A stretch of DNA of 64,000 bases from Cellulomonas terrae. GTDB taxonomy: Bacteria; Actinomycetota; Actinomycetes; Actinomycetales; Cellulomonadaceae. Position 1 is the first letter of the stretch, and every line of letters begins with the position of its first letter. Below, in pieces: positions 26,801 through 35,444 of the stretch. The position numbers and the translations under genes were made by a program. The notes below the pieces were generated by a model. That model made no database searches and was not told the origin of the DNA. It saw only the letters and a list, made by a program, of their open reading frames with translations. The DNA lies in the NCBI RefSeq assembly GCF_007990265.1, contig NZ_BJWH01000007.1:62001-126000 (forward strand), in the 5' to 3' direction.

Positions 26801-27600
26801 GGGTCCCCGAGCGTTCGGACGTCCCGCCGCCTGTGCACGGCGTCCTCGCCGACGAGCGCACGACGACGTCGGACGGCACGGTCGTCGTGCGCGACCTGGT
26901 CCGCGCCTACGGGCTGGGCGAGGGCGACGGTCGCGTGCTGCGCGGTCTCGACCTGTCGATCGCGGCAGGCGAGTTCGTCGCGATCCTCGGCCGCAGCGGC
27001 TCCGGCAAGAGCACCCTGCTGCGCGCCCTGGCCGGCCTGGACCACGACGTGCACGGCACCGGCACGATCGCCGTGCCGGACCGGGTGTCGGTGGTCTTCC
27101 AGGACTCCCGGCTGCTGCCGTGGGCACGGGTGCTCGACAACGTGATGCTGGGTCTGCGCGGCCCGCGCGTCCGGGAGCTCGGGATCGAGCGGCTGGCGGA
27201 GGTCGGGCTGGCGGGCCGCGAGCGCGCGTGGCCCACCGAGCTGTCGGGCGGCGAGCAGCAGCGCGTGTCGCTGGCACGGTCGCTGGTCCGCGAACCACAG
27301 CTGCTCCTGGCCGACGAGCCGTTCGGCGCGCTCGACGCGCTCACCCGCATCCGGATGCACGGTCTCCTGCGGGACCTGTACGCCCGGCACGAGCCCGCGG
27401 TCCTGCTGGTCACGCACGACGTCGACGAGGCGATCGTCCTCGCCGACCGCGTGATCGTGCTGGACCACGGCCGCATCGCCCTGCACGTGGAGGTCGGCAT
27501 CGACGGCCCCCGCGACACCACCGACCCCCGCTTCGCCGACCTGCGCGCGCAGCTCCTCGCCGCGCTCGGCGTCCCCCTGACCGAGAGGACCCACCCGTGA
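26776..27600 (+). CDS. ABC importer ATP-binding protein (SsuB-like)
   Basis: This 274-residue ATPase has Walker A GRSGSGKST, Q-loop VVFQDSRLLPW, signature LSGGEQQR, Walker B LLLADEPFGALD and the switch His in VTHDVDEA, typical of SsuB/TauB. The GTG start at 26776 lies inside the permease gene, with GAGGAGGG upstream, giving a 25-nt overlap. The N-terminal 35 residues before the first strand are an unusual extra extension. Confidence 0.92.
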   Translation: MASHPGRLRVPERSDVPPPVHGVLADERTTTSDGTVVVRDLVRAYGLGEGDGRVLRGLDLSIAAGEFVAILGRSGSGKSTLLRALAGLDHDVHGTGTIAVPDRVSVVFQDSRLLPWARVLDNVMLGLRGPRVRELGIERLAEVGLAGRERAWPTELSGGEQQRVSLARSLVREPQLLLADEPFGALDALTRIRMHGLLRDLYARHEPAVLLVTHDVDEAIVLADRVIVLDHGRIALHVEVGIDGPRDTTDPRFADLRAQLLAALGVPLTERTHP

Positions 27601-28952
27601 CCCACCGACCCGGACCCCTGCACCTCAACGCGTTCCTCATGAGCACCGGCCACCACGAGGCGTCGTGGCGGCTGCCGGAGAGCGACCCGACGTACCTGTC
27701 CACCAACATCGCCTACCTGCAGCGGCTCGCGCAGACCGCCGAGCGCGGGAAGCTCGACTCGATCTTCTTCGCCGACGGTCCCGCGCAGAGCCGTGACGTG
27801 GGCCGGCGTCCGGCGGGCACGCTGGAGCCGACGGTCGTGCTCGCCGCGATCGCCGCGGTCACGCAGCGGATCGGCCTCATCGCGACGGCGTCCACCACCT
27901 ACAACGACCCGTACAACCTGGCTCGCCGGTTCGCGTCGCTCGACCACATCAGCGGCGGCCGCGTCGGCTGGAACGTCGTGACCACGGCGTTCGTCGAGGC
28001 GGCGCGCAACTTCGGTCTCGACGAGCAGCCGCCGCACCACGAGCGCTACGAGCGCGCGGCGGAGTTCCTGGAGGTCTCGCTCAAGCTCTGGGACTCGTGG
28101 GAGGACGACGCGGAGGTCGGCGACAAGGAGGCGGGCGTCTGGGGCGACTCGTCGCGCGTCCACCCCATCGAGCACGTCGGCCGGTACTTCTCGGTCGCGG
28201 GAGCGCTGACCACGCCGCGGTCGCCGCAGGCGCACCCGCTGCTGGTGCAGGCGGGCTCGTCGGAGGACGGCAAGGACCTCGCCGCGCGGTACGCGGAGGC
28301 GGTGTTCACCGCGCAGCAGACCCTCGAGGACGCACAGGCGTTCTACACCGACCTCAAGCGGCGGGCCGTCGAGTGGGGCCGCGACCCCGCCACCGTCCTG
28401 GTGCTGCCCGGCATCGTGCCGGTCATCGGCGCCACGGAGGCCGAGGCACGGGAGAAGGAGGACGAGCTCGACCGCCTCATCACGCCCGAGTACGCCCGCG
28501 TGCAGCTGGCCAAGACGCTCCGGGTGGACCCCGACGACCTGCCGCTGGACCGCGAGCTGCCGGCCGACCTCCCGTCGGAGGACGAGATCGAGGGCGCCAA
28601 GAGCCGGTACACGCTCATCGTGAACCTGGCCCGGCGCGAGCGGCTCACGGTCCGTCAGCTCATCGGGCGGCTCGGCGGCGGGCGCGGTCACCGCACGTTC
28701 TCCGGCACGGCCGTGCAGGTCGCCGACGCCATCCAGGACTGGTACGACCACGGCGCCGCCGACGGGTTCAACATCATGCCCGCCGTGCTGCCGTCGGGGC
28801 TGGAGGACTTCGTCGACGACGTGGTCCCGATCCTCGTCGAGCGCGGCCTGTTCCGGTCCGAGTACGCAGGGACGACCCTGCGGGAGCACTACGGCCTGGC
28901 GCGTCCGGCCAACCCGCACACGCTCGCCCGGACGGAGGTGGCCGCCCGATGA
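27597..28952 (+). CDS. LLM-class flavin-dependent monooxygenase (NtaA/DszA/SnaA family)
   Basis: This 451-residue member of the bacterial luciferase-like group uses FMNH2 supplied by a separate reductase to oxidise organosulfur or aminocarboxylate compounds. Family signatures are LHLNAFLMSTGHHEASWRLPE, FFADGPAQS, EPTVVLAAIAAVT and RVGWNVVTTAFVEAARNFG. GTG 27597 shares GTGA with the ATPase stop; GAGAGG lies upstream. With the importer it forms an uptake-and-cleavage operon; no flavin reductase is encoded here, so one must be elsewhere. Confidence 0.9.
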   Translation: MTHRPGPLHLNAFLMSTGHHEASWRLPESDPTYLSTNIAYLQRLAQTAERGKLDSIFFADGPAQSRDVGRRPAGTLEPTVVLAAIAAVTQRIGLIATASTTYNDPYNLARRFASLDHISGGRVGWNVVTTAFVEAARNFGLDEQPPHHERYERAAEFLEVSLKLWDSWEDDAEVGDKEAGVWGDSSRVHPIEHVGRYFSVAGALTTPRSPQAHPLLVQAGSSEDGKDLAARYAEAVFTAQQTLEDAQAFYTDLKRRAVEWGRDPATVLVLPGIVPVIGATEAEAREKEDELDRLITPEYARVQLAKTLRVDPDDLPLDRELPADLPSEDEIEGAKSRYTLIVNLARRERLTVRQLIGRLGGGRGHRTFSGTAVQVADAIQDWYDHGAADGFNIMPAVLPSGLEDFVDDVVPILVERGLFRSEYAGTTLREHYGLARPANPHTLARTEVAAR

Positions 28953-28972
28953 CCCGCCCGCCCGGTCGCTGA
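28949..28972 (+). other. 7-codon ORF overlapping the monooxygenase stop (possible gene remnant)
   Basis: ATGA overlaps the monooxygenase stop and opens MTRPPGR before TGA. The coupling geometry is that of a real downstream gene, but only seven codons remain before the convergent ankyrin gene begins. It may be the stump of a lost operon gene or chance. Confidence 0.2.
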
Positions 28973-28973
28973 C

Positions 28974-30467
28974 TCAGAGGCCGTCGAGCAGGTCCGCCGC
29001 CGACGCCTGGCCGAGGTGACGCGCCCACTCCAGCGGGGTCGCGCCGAACCGGGCGTCCCGCAGCGACGGGTCGGCCCCGAGGCTCAGCAGGAGGGCGGCC
29101 AGGTCGGCGTCCCCCGAGCTCGCCGCGGCGTGCAGTGCGGTCTCCCACCGCTCCTCGACGGGGACGTCGTGGCGCCCGTACGCGTTCACGTCGAACCCGA
29201 GGTCCGCCAGCAGGGCGACGGTGTCGTGCCGACCGCGCGCCGCCGCCCAGACCACCAGCCCCGGTCGCTCCCGTCGTGCCTGCGCGACGACCGCGTCGCC
29301 CAGGGCCGCCACCCGGTCCCGGTCGCCGAGCATCGCCGCCTCGACGAACGCCTCCACCGGTGCCGCGTCGACAGGCTCCGCCCCGAGCGACACCAGGAGG
29401 TCGACCATCGCGCGGTCGCCGCTCGCGGCGGCCAGGCCCAGCGGGGTCGGCGCGGGCGTGCCCGAACGGCCGCCCGTCGGCCACGCGCCGTCGTCGAAGG
29501 GGGCGTGCAGGTCCACCCCCTGGTCTGCGAGCAGCCGCACCCGCGCGAGCTGCCCGTGCTGCACCGCCCAGCGCAGCAGGTCGCGGAGCAGCCTCGTCGG
29601 CTCGTCGACCGTCTCCGGTCCCAGCCGCCGCCGCCAGACCCCGCCGTCTCCGCGGCCGAGGCCGTGCTCGAACAGCAGGACCAGGTGGTCGTCGTCGGTG
29701 CCGAACATGCGGTTGTACAGGGTCTGCCCGTCGTTCGGCTCGGCGCCGCGGTCGAGCAGCAGCCGGGCGAGCGCGATCGACTCCGGGTGGCGCGGCTGGC
29801 TCACGGGACCGCCCTCGCCCTCGCCGAACACGCCGGTGAGCAGGGTGAACAGGGTCGGCTCCCCGTGCCAGAGGTAGCCCTCGTCCGGGTCCGCACCCGC
29901 GTCGAGCAGCAGCCGGGCCGTGCCGACGGGGTCGCCGCCGCCGACGCGTGAGTAGGCCAGGTAGGCGAGCGGCCGCCAGCCGTGCGGGCCACCACCGCGG
30001 CGGGCCAGGCCCGGGTCACGGTCGAGCAGGCGGGCGACGACCTCCCGCCGGGACGCGGCCGCGGCGGCCCAGATGTCGTCCTCGACGAGCTGCGGGTTTG
30101 CGACGAGGAGCGCCCGTGCCTCGGCCCAGCGGTCCGGTCCGTCGGTGCCCGCGTACGTCAGGCACGCGAGCCGGCAGAACTGTGCGGGCGCCGACCGGTC
30201 CTCGTCGGTGGGGACCCAGGTGTGCGCGGCCCGGGCGTCGAGGTGGTGGCGCAGCCGAGGCCAGCTCGGGAAGCCGTACTCGCGGGCTACGACGAGCTGT
30301 GCGGCGCTGAGCCGGAACGTGGTCAGGTCGGTCGGCGGGTCCGGGTGGTTCCGCGCGATCCGCTCGGCGGCCTGCGGGTCCCCGGCGACTGCGGCGCGCT
30401 GCAGGGCGCGGGCCTGTCGGCGCAGGTGCCCGAGGTCCGGGCGGGCGGGCAGTGACAGGGTCGCCAC
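28974..30467 (-). CDS. Ankyrin repeat protein
   Basis: This 497-residue cytosolic protein starts with a leucine/arginine-rich helical region and a YGFPSWPRLRHHLDA motif seen in actinobacterial ankyrin proteins, then degenerate ankyrin repeats from about residue 105 to the end (TARLLLDAGADPDEG, ALARLLLDRGAEPNDG, ALHAAASSGDADLAALLLSLGADPSLRD). Ankyrin arrays bind proteins; the partner is unknown. GTG 30467 is chosen because AGGAGG lies 5 nt upstream. Confidence 0.88.
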   Translation of the reverse strand: MATLSLPARPDLGHLRRQARALQRAAVAGDPQAAERIARNHPDPPTDLTTFRLSAAQLVVAREYGFPSWPRLRHHLDARAAHTWVPTDEDRSAPAQFCRLACLTYAGTDGPDRWAEARALLVANPQLVEDDIWAAAAASRREVVARLLDRDPGLARRGGGPHGWRPLAYLAYSRVGGGDPVGTARLLLDAGADPDEGYLWHGEPTLFTLLTGVFGEGEGGPVSQPRHPESIALARLLLDRGAEPNDGQTLYNRMFGTDDDHLVLLFEHGLGRGDGGVWRRRLGPETVDEPTRLLRDLLRWAVQHGQLARVRLLADQGVDLHAPFDDGAWPTGGRSGTPAPTPLGLAAASGDRAMVDLLVSLGAEPVDAAPVEAFVEAAMLGDRDRVAALGDAVVAQARRERPGLVVWAAARGRHDTVALLADLGFDVNAYGRHDVPVEERWETALHAAASSGDADLAALLLSLGADPSLRDARFGATPLEWARHLGQASAADLLDGL

Positions 30468-30678
30468 GGCGACCTCCTCTCGTCGCCCGAGGTCCGCGTC
30501 GTCGGGCCGAAAGGAGGCGGAGGGGTGCAGCCGTCTCACACCCAGTGGGCTGCGCCCTGCCCGCGGACCGGTGGCTGCCTGGAAGCCACGGCCAGCGTAG
30601 CCCGCGAGACGGGATCCGATCGGTCGACGTACGCTCACCAGGCCCGGGCAGCGGACCGGCCGAGCGAGGGGTGGCAGT

Positions 30679-31347
30679 GTGCGCAGCGAGTACTCGGGCG
30701 AAGGGCTGAGCGAGGACGACCTCGCGCCGACGCCGCTCCAGCAGGTCCGCCGGTGGGTCGCCGAGGCGCACGCCCGGCACGCCGAGCGGGGTGACGTCGT
30801 CGAGCCGACGGCGCTGTCGGTCGCCACGGTCGACGCCGACGGCCACGCGAACGTCCGCACCGTCCTGATGCGGTTCCTCGACGAGCGCGGGCCGGGGTTC
30901 GTCACCGACCTCGGCTCGGCGAAGAGCAGGGAGATCACCGCCACCGGATCGGTCGCCGCGTCGCTGACGTGGCCGGCGATGTTCCGCGCGGTCCGGTTCC
31001 GCGGCCGCGCGGTCCCCGTGGGTCGCGACGAGATCGTCGCCTACTTCGCCACGCGCCCCTGGGGCTCACGCATCAGCGCGTGGGCGTCCGACCAGTCGCA
31101 GCCGATCGCCGACCGGGCGGCGCTGGTCGCTTCCTACGAGCGGTACGCCGCGCTCTACCCGGACACCGGGTCGGCCGACGACGTCCCCGTGCCGGACGGG
31201 TGGGGCGGCTGGCGGGTCGAGTGCGACGAGGTCGAGCTGTGGGCGGGCCGGCGCGACCGGCTGCACGACCGGCTGGTGTACACGCGCGTGGCGGACGGCG
31301 ACCTGGACACCCCCGAGGCGTGGACCGTGCACCGCCGCCAGCCCTGA
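30679..31347 (+). CDS. pdxH: Pyridoxamine 5'-phosphate oxidase-like (PdxH)
   Basis: This 222-residue flavoprotein makes pyridoxal 5'-phosphate. PdxH landmarks are DPTALSVATV-like start (VVEPTALSVATVDADGHANVRTVLMR), FVTDLGSAKSREI, AASLTWPAMFRAVRFRG and YFATRPWGSRISAWASDQS (the PRxSxIGAWAS-type substrate loop), and the RDRLHDRLVY / W-x-V-H-R C-terminus that binds PLP. Length is typical. GTG 30679 has GAGGGG upstream; GTG 30677 overlaps it in another frame. Confidence 0.85.
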   Translation: MRSEYSGEGLSEDDLAPTPLQQVRRWVAEAHARHAERGDVVEPTALSVATVDADGHANVRTVLMRFLDERGPGFVTDLGSAKSREITATGSVAASLTWPAMFRAVRFRGRAVPVGRDEIVAYFATRPWGSRISAWASDQSQPIADRAALVASYERYAALYPDTGSADDVPVPDGWGGWRVECDEVELWAGRRDRLHDRLVYTRVADGDLDTPEAWTVHRRQP

Positions 31348-31358
31348 GCGCCCGACCG

Positions 31359-31778
31359 TCAGGGGGCCCGTCGCCGCCCGGCGGCCGTCGTGCGCTCCTG
31401 CTCCCCGGACATCGTGCCGACGAGCCACAGCCGCCAGGTCAGGAACTCCTCCACGCGGTCGGTCTGCCCCGTGCGGCGCAGCAGCGCGAACAGCTCGTCG
31501 GCCACCTCGTCCGCGCGGTCGTCGTGCGTGACGACGAAGCCCTCGACTGCCTCGCGCAGGTGCCGAGCGGCGTCGTCGGTGCGGCCGCGCGAGGCGTCGA
31601 GCCGGCCCAGGAACCAGAGCACGTCGGCGGCCGCCGGCACGTCGCCGAGCTCCAGGTACGCCTGGACGGCGCGGTCGGCGTGCTCGGCGGCGGCGTCGGA
31701 CGCGTCGTCCCCGCCCTCGGCCAGCAGCCGGCGCGCTGTCGCCAGGTCCGCGTCGGCGGCGGTGCGTTCGTCGGTCAT
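31359..31778 (-). CDS. TPR-like small helical protein, unknown function
   Basis: This 139-residue acidic protein is predicted all-helical with two TPR-like helix pairs: AAEHADRAVQAYLELGDVPAAADVLWFLGRL and RTDDAARHLREAVEGFVVTHDDRADEVADELFALL. It ends in a basic tail. It lies 35 nt downstream of the PPOX-GNAT gene on the same strand and may be co-transcribed. No specific family recognised. Confidence 0.6.
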   Translation of the reverse strand: MTDERTAADADLATARRLLAEGGDDASDAAAEHADRAVQAYLELGDVPAAADVLWFLGRLDASRGRTDDAARHLREAVEGFVVTHDDRADEVADELFALLRRTGQTDRVEEFLTWRLWLVGTMSGEQERTTAAGRRRAP

Positions 31779-31813
31779 CGGTCTCCTCAGCGGCAGGCGG
31801 CGGCCGGTCGAGG

Positions 31814-32803
31814 CTAGCCGACGACGGGCGGAGAAATGTCCGAAGTGTCGCGTTGCACACCGGGACGCAGGTGCCGCACCATCTCGAGCTCGGGGCCGAT
31901 GGTGCTCTCGAACGTGACGCCCGAGGGCGCGAAGCCTGCACGCCGGTAGGCGCCCTGGGCACGCGCGTTGTCACGGTGCACGCCGAGGGTCAGGAGGTCG
32001 AACCCCAGGTCGTGGGCCCACTGCGCACCCGTCTCGAGCAGCCGGTCGACCAGTCCCGAGCCGCGGTGCTCGCCGCGGACGAAGACCCCGACGACGGCCG
32101 CGCGGCTCCGCTCGACCGGCCGCCCGTGGTAGTCGACCGAGCCGGCCCGCTGTGTGATGACGGTCACCGAGCCCACCCAGTCCGATCCGTCGATCGCGAC
32201 GAACTGCGCGACGTCGTCCCCGTCCGCCGCACGTGCGGTGCGGCCCTGGTAGAACACGTCCGGCTCCGCCGCCGCGCGCTCGTAGGTCTCCAGGAACGCG
32301 ATGCCCGCGTCCTCGTCCCGGAGCGCGTCGAGCCGCAGGGCGCGCGCCGACCGCCAGTCGTCGGCGCGGACGCGGCGGATGCCGACGCGCAGGTCGACGT
32401 CCTGCGACGACGAGACGCCGGGCCGGTAGTCGCCGAGGCGGGCCCACGTGAGCCGGACCCGGACCAGCACGACCCCAGGATCGGCCAGCGACGCCTCGAA
32501 CTGCGGGAACGCGTCGAGGTACGCCCGCGCACAGGCGTCCCGGTCGGCGCCGTCCGGCAGGTCCGCGACGCCCTCGCACTGCAGCGTCGTCCCGTCGCGT
32601 CCCCCGACGACCACCGCCACCCGCGGGTCCCGACGGAGGTTCGCGACCTTGCGCGAGGTCGTCCGCACGTCCAGCACGAGGTCGCCGCGGTCGGTCGCCG
32701 TGATCGGCAGGTACGCGGCCTGCGGCGAGCCGTCCGGCCCGAGGGTGCTCAGGACACCGTCGGCCTGCGTACGGACGTACTCGACGAGCCCGGCGCGATC
32801 CAT
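31814..32803 (-). CDS. PPOX-like split-barrel fused to GNAT acetyltransferase
   Basis: This 329-residue two-domain protein has residues 1-130 of the F420/FMN-binding TIGR03618-type split barrel (GVLSTLGPDGSPQAAYLPITA, SRKVANLRRDPRVAVVVGG) and residues 138-310 a GNAT domain (VGIRRVRADDWRSARALRLDAL, VVGVFVRGEHRGSGLVDRLLETGAQWA, RDNARAQGAYRRAGF). Each domain alone is common; the fusion suggests linked redox and acylation chemistry on one metabolite. A TACGAT box six bases before ATG 32803 indicates a leaderless transcript. Confidence 0.85.
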   Translation of the reverse strand: MDRAGLVEYVRTQADGVLSTLGPDGSPQAAYLPITATDRGDLVLDVRTTSRKVANLRRDPRVAVVVGGRDGTTLQCEGVADLPDGADRDACARAYLDAFPQFEASLADPGVVLVRVRLTWARLGDYRPGVSSSQDVDLRVGIRRVRADDWRSARALRLDALRDEDAGIAFLETYERAAAEPDVFYQGRTARAADGDDVAQFVAIDGSDWVGSVTVITQRAGSVDYHGRPVERSRAAVVGVFVRGEHRGSGLVDRLLETGAQWAHDLGFDLLTLGVHRDNARAQGAYRRAGFAPSGVTFESTIGPELEMVRHLRPGVQRDTSDISPPVVG

Positions 32804-32917
32804 CGCCGCATCGTAGGAAGGAAATCTCTCGCTGGCGATGTCGATCCTCCGGTTCCGCCGTTCGACTCGTCGGTGAGAGGGTCCGAAGGGGGTCCCCGGG
32901 ACGGTAGGAGAAGAACC

Positions 32918-33337
32918 GTGAAGTACATGCTGATCATGCGTGCCACCGACGAGGCGCTCGCCGCGTTCGAGAACGTCGACTTCGCCGAGATCATGGAGGC
33001 GATGGGCAGGTTCAACGACGAGATGATCTCCGCCGGGGTGCTCGTCGCGGCCGAGGGTCTGGACGACGCCGCCGACGGCGTCGTCATCGACTTCTCGTCG
33101 CAGCCCCCCGTCGTCAGCGACGGACCGTACGGCGAGACGAAGGAGCTGTTCGGCGGCTTCTGGATCCTCGACGTCGCGTCGAAGGAGGAGGCCGTCGAGT
33201 GGGCCAAGCGCGCGCCGCTGACCGGCCCCGGCCAGAAGACCGAGATCCGCCGCGTGGCGAGCATCGACGAGTTCCCGCAGGACAACGAGTGGATCCAGAA
33301 GGAGCGTGCGTGGCGCGAGCGGACGGGGCAGCTCTGA
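32918..33337 (+). CDS. DGPF/YCII-domain protein, ECF42 partner
   Basis: This 139-residue protein begins KYMLIMRATDEALAAF and carries the name-giving VVSDGPYGETKELFGGFWIL segment of DGPF (YCII-related) proteins. GGAG lies upstream of GTG 32918. It overlaps by 28 nt the gene for an ECF42 sigma factor. In ECF42 loci DGPF genes are the conserved neighbours and usually targets of the sigma factor; their biochemical role is unknown. Confidence 0.92.
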   Translation: MKYMLIMRATDEALAAFENVDFAEIMEAMGRFNDEMISAGVLVAAEGLDDAADGVVIDFSSQPPVVSDGPYGETKELFGGFWILDVASKEEAVEWAKRAPLTGPGQKTEIRRVASIDEFPQDNEWIQKERAWRERTGQL

Positions 33338-34590
33338 GGTCGTCGGACGCCAGCCTCGGAAGAGCGCGAGCGGCGGTCGAGGCGGTGTGGCGGATCGAGT
33401 CCGCGCGCATCGTCTCGACCCTCGCGCGGTACACCGGCGACTTCTCCCTCGCGGAGGACCTCGCGCAGGAGGCGCTGGCGGCGGCGCTCGTCGCGTGGCC
33501 GCGCGACGGCGTCCCGAGCAGCCCGGCGGCGTGGCTGCTCACGGTGGGCCGTCGGCGGGCGGTCGACACGTACCGGCGTCGGGTCGCGCTCGACGAGCGG
33601 CACGCGACGCTCGCCCGCGACCTGAGCGAGGGTGCGGGGGACGACCTCGTGTGGGACCCGGACCAGATCGACGACGACGTGCTGGCCCTGATGTTCGTCG
33701 CGTGCCACCCGGTCCTGTCCCGCGAGGCGCAGGTCACGATGACGCTGCGGGTGGTCGGCGGTCTGACCAGCGACGAGATCGCCCGCGCGCTCCTGGTGCC
33801 GACGGCCACCGTCCAGGCCCGGGTCACGCGTGCGAAGAAGACGCTCGGCGCGGCCCGGGTCCCGTTCGCGGTGCCGCCGTCCGAGGAGCGCCGGGAGCGG
33901 CTGGCAGCGGTGCTGAACGTCCTCTACCTGGTGTTCACCGAGGGCTCCTCGGCGACGTCGGGCAGCGACTGGATCCGCCAGGACCTCGCCCACGAGGCCG
34001 TCCGGCAGGCCCGCGTGCTGGCGCGGCTGGTCCCCGACGAGCCCGAGGTCCACGGCCTGCTCGCGCTCCTGGAGCTGACCGCCGCACGGTTCCCGGCGAG
34101 GGTCCGTGACGACGGCGAGCCCGTCCTGCTGGAGGAGCAGGACCGTCGACGGTGGGACCGCGCGGCGATCCGGCGCGGACGCGCGGCGCTCGCCACGGCC
34201 GGACGGGTGGGCAGAGGGCTCGGCGCGTACGGCGTCCAGGCCGCGATCGCCGAGTGCCACGCGGTATCCCCGTCGGTCCAGGAGACGGACTGGGACCGGA
34301 TCGTCGTCCTCTACGAGGCGCTCGGGCGGCTGGCCCCGTCGCCGGTCGTCGAGCTGAACCGTGCCGTCGCGATCTCGATGGCGCAGGGTCCCGCGGCGGC
34401 GCTGCCGGTGGTCGACGGGCTGGTCGCGACGGGCGCCCTGCGCGAGTCGCACCTGCTGCCGAGCGTCCGCGGCGAGCTGCTCCGTCGGCTCGGGCGCGAC
34501 GACGAGGCTCGGGTCGAGATCGAGCGCGCCATCGGGTTGTGCGGGAACGAGCGTGAGAGGGCGGTGCTGGAGCGCAAGCTCGCGCGGTGA
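33310..34590 (+). CDS. ECF42-type RNA polymerase sigma factor
   Basis: This 426-residue ECF sigma has region 2 (VWRIESARIVSTLARYTGDFSLAEDLAQEAL), region 4 (VTMTLRVVGGLTSDEIARALLVPTATVQARVTRAK) and the long C-terminal DUF6596/TPR-like extension (residues 190-426) that replaces an anti-sigma factor in ECF42. The extension is thought to control activity. GTG 33310 is chosen because AAGGAG lies 6 nt upstream; it gives about 25 residues before region 2. Partner of the preceding DGPF gene. Confidence 0.9.
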   Translation: MARADGAALRSSDASLGRARAAVEAVWRIESARIVSTLARYTGDFSLAEDLAQEALAAALVAWPRDGVPSSPAAWLLTVGRRRAVDTYRRRVALDERHATLARDLSEGAGDDLVWDPDQIDDDVLALMFVACHPVLSREAQVTMTLRVVGGLTSDEIARALLVPTATVQARVTRAKKTLGAARVPFAVPPSEERRERLAAVLNVLYLVFTEGSSATSGSDWIRQDLAHEAVRQARVLARLVPDEPEVHGLLALLELTAARFPARVRDDGEPVLLEEQDRRRWDRAAIRRGRAALATAGRVGRGLGAYGVQAAIAECHAVSPSVQETDWDRIVVLYEALGRLAPSPVVELNRAVAISMAQGPAAALPVVDGLVATGALRESHLLPSVRGELLRRLGRDDEARVEIERAIGLCGNERERAVLERKLAR

Positions 34591-34633
34591 TTCCCGTGGA
34601 CGCCGTCGGCGCTGCGCTGCCATCGTCGTCCCG

Positions 34634-35368
34634 ATGACACAGCAGCAGCTCTGGGACGCCGAGGCCGCCCGGCGTTACGACACCCCCGGCATCGGCATGT
34701 TCGCGCCCGAGGTCCTCGGCCCCACCGTGGACCGGCTCGCCGCGCTCGCGGAGGGCGGCCGGGCGCTGGAGCTCGCGATCGGGACCGGTCGGGTCGCCGT
34801 CCCGCTCGCGGAGTGCGGCGTGCCCGTCACCGGCATCGAGCTGTCACCGCACATGGTCGAGCAGCTGCGGACCAAGGTCGACGAGGACACGATCCCGGTG
34901 GTGCTGGGCGACATGGCGACGGCCACCGCGCCGGGTGAGTTCCGCCTCGTCTACCTGGTGTTCAACACGATCGCCAACCTGCTCACGCAGGAGGAGCAGG
35001 TCGCGTGCTTCCGCAACGCCGCCCGCCACCTGGTCCCCGGTGGCCGGTTCCTGATCGAGCTGTGGGTGCCCGAGCTGCGCAAGCTCCCGCCGGGTGTGGG
35101 GGCCACGGTCTGGCTGAACGAGCCCGGGTACGTCGGCCTCGACACCTACGACGTGCTGCACCAGCGGGTCGTCTCGCACCACTTCCGGTTCGACGAGGGC
35201 CGGCAGGCCGACCACGGCTGGACGCCGCACCGGTACATCTGGCCAGCCGAGCTCGACCTCATGGCGCAGCTGGCCGGGTTCACCCTCGAGAGCCGCGACG
35301 CCGACTGGTCCGGCGGGGAGTTCACCGCCGACTCGCGTTCGCACGTGTCGGTGTACCGGCGTGGCTGA
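34634..35368 (+). CDS. Class I SAM-dependent methyltransferase
   Basis: This 244-residue methyltransferase has motif I ALELAIGTGRVAVPLAECG (residue 37 on), VTGIELSPHMVEQL and a VYLVFNTIANLL post-I region, then a VPGGRFLIELWVPEL strand. The close AIGTGR motif variant is typical of a group of actinobacterial small-molecule methyltransferases. CATCGT (34621-34626) lies seven bases before ATG, suggesting leaderless transcription. Ends before a 15-bp stem terminator. Confidence 0.85.
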   Translation: MTQQQLWDAEAARRYDTPGIGMFAPEVLGPTVDRLAALAEGGRALELAIGTGRVAVPLAECGVPVTGIELSPHMVEQLRTKVDEDTIPVVLGDMATATAPGEFRLVYLVFNTIANLLTQEEQVACFRNAARHLVPGGRFLIELWVPELRKLPPGVGATVWLNEPGYVGLDTYDVLHQRVVSHHFRFDEGRQADHGWTPHRYIWPAELDLMAQLAGFTLESRDADWSGGEFTADSRSHVSVYRRG

Positions 35369-35404
35369 GGCTCACCGGGTGGATGTCTGAGGGCACCCGG
35401 ACAG

Positions 35405-35438
35405 GGGTGGCGCGCACGGAGCCCCGTGCGCGCCACCC
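35405..35438. terminator. Perfect 15-bp stem terminator, bidirectional
   Basis: GGGTGGCGCGCACGG (35405-35419) pairs without mismatch with 35424-35438 around an AGCC loop. It lies between the convergent methyltransferase and M28 peptidase genes and can end both transcripts. No T-tract. Confidence 0.85.
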
Positions 35439-35444
35439 TCGTCG

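Noticed and set aside
30525-30590. Weak hairpins upstream of the ankyrin gene
   Set aside because: Stems of six pairs with long loops are expected by chance at this GC content; no riboswitch consensus recognised.
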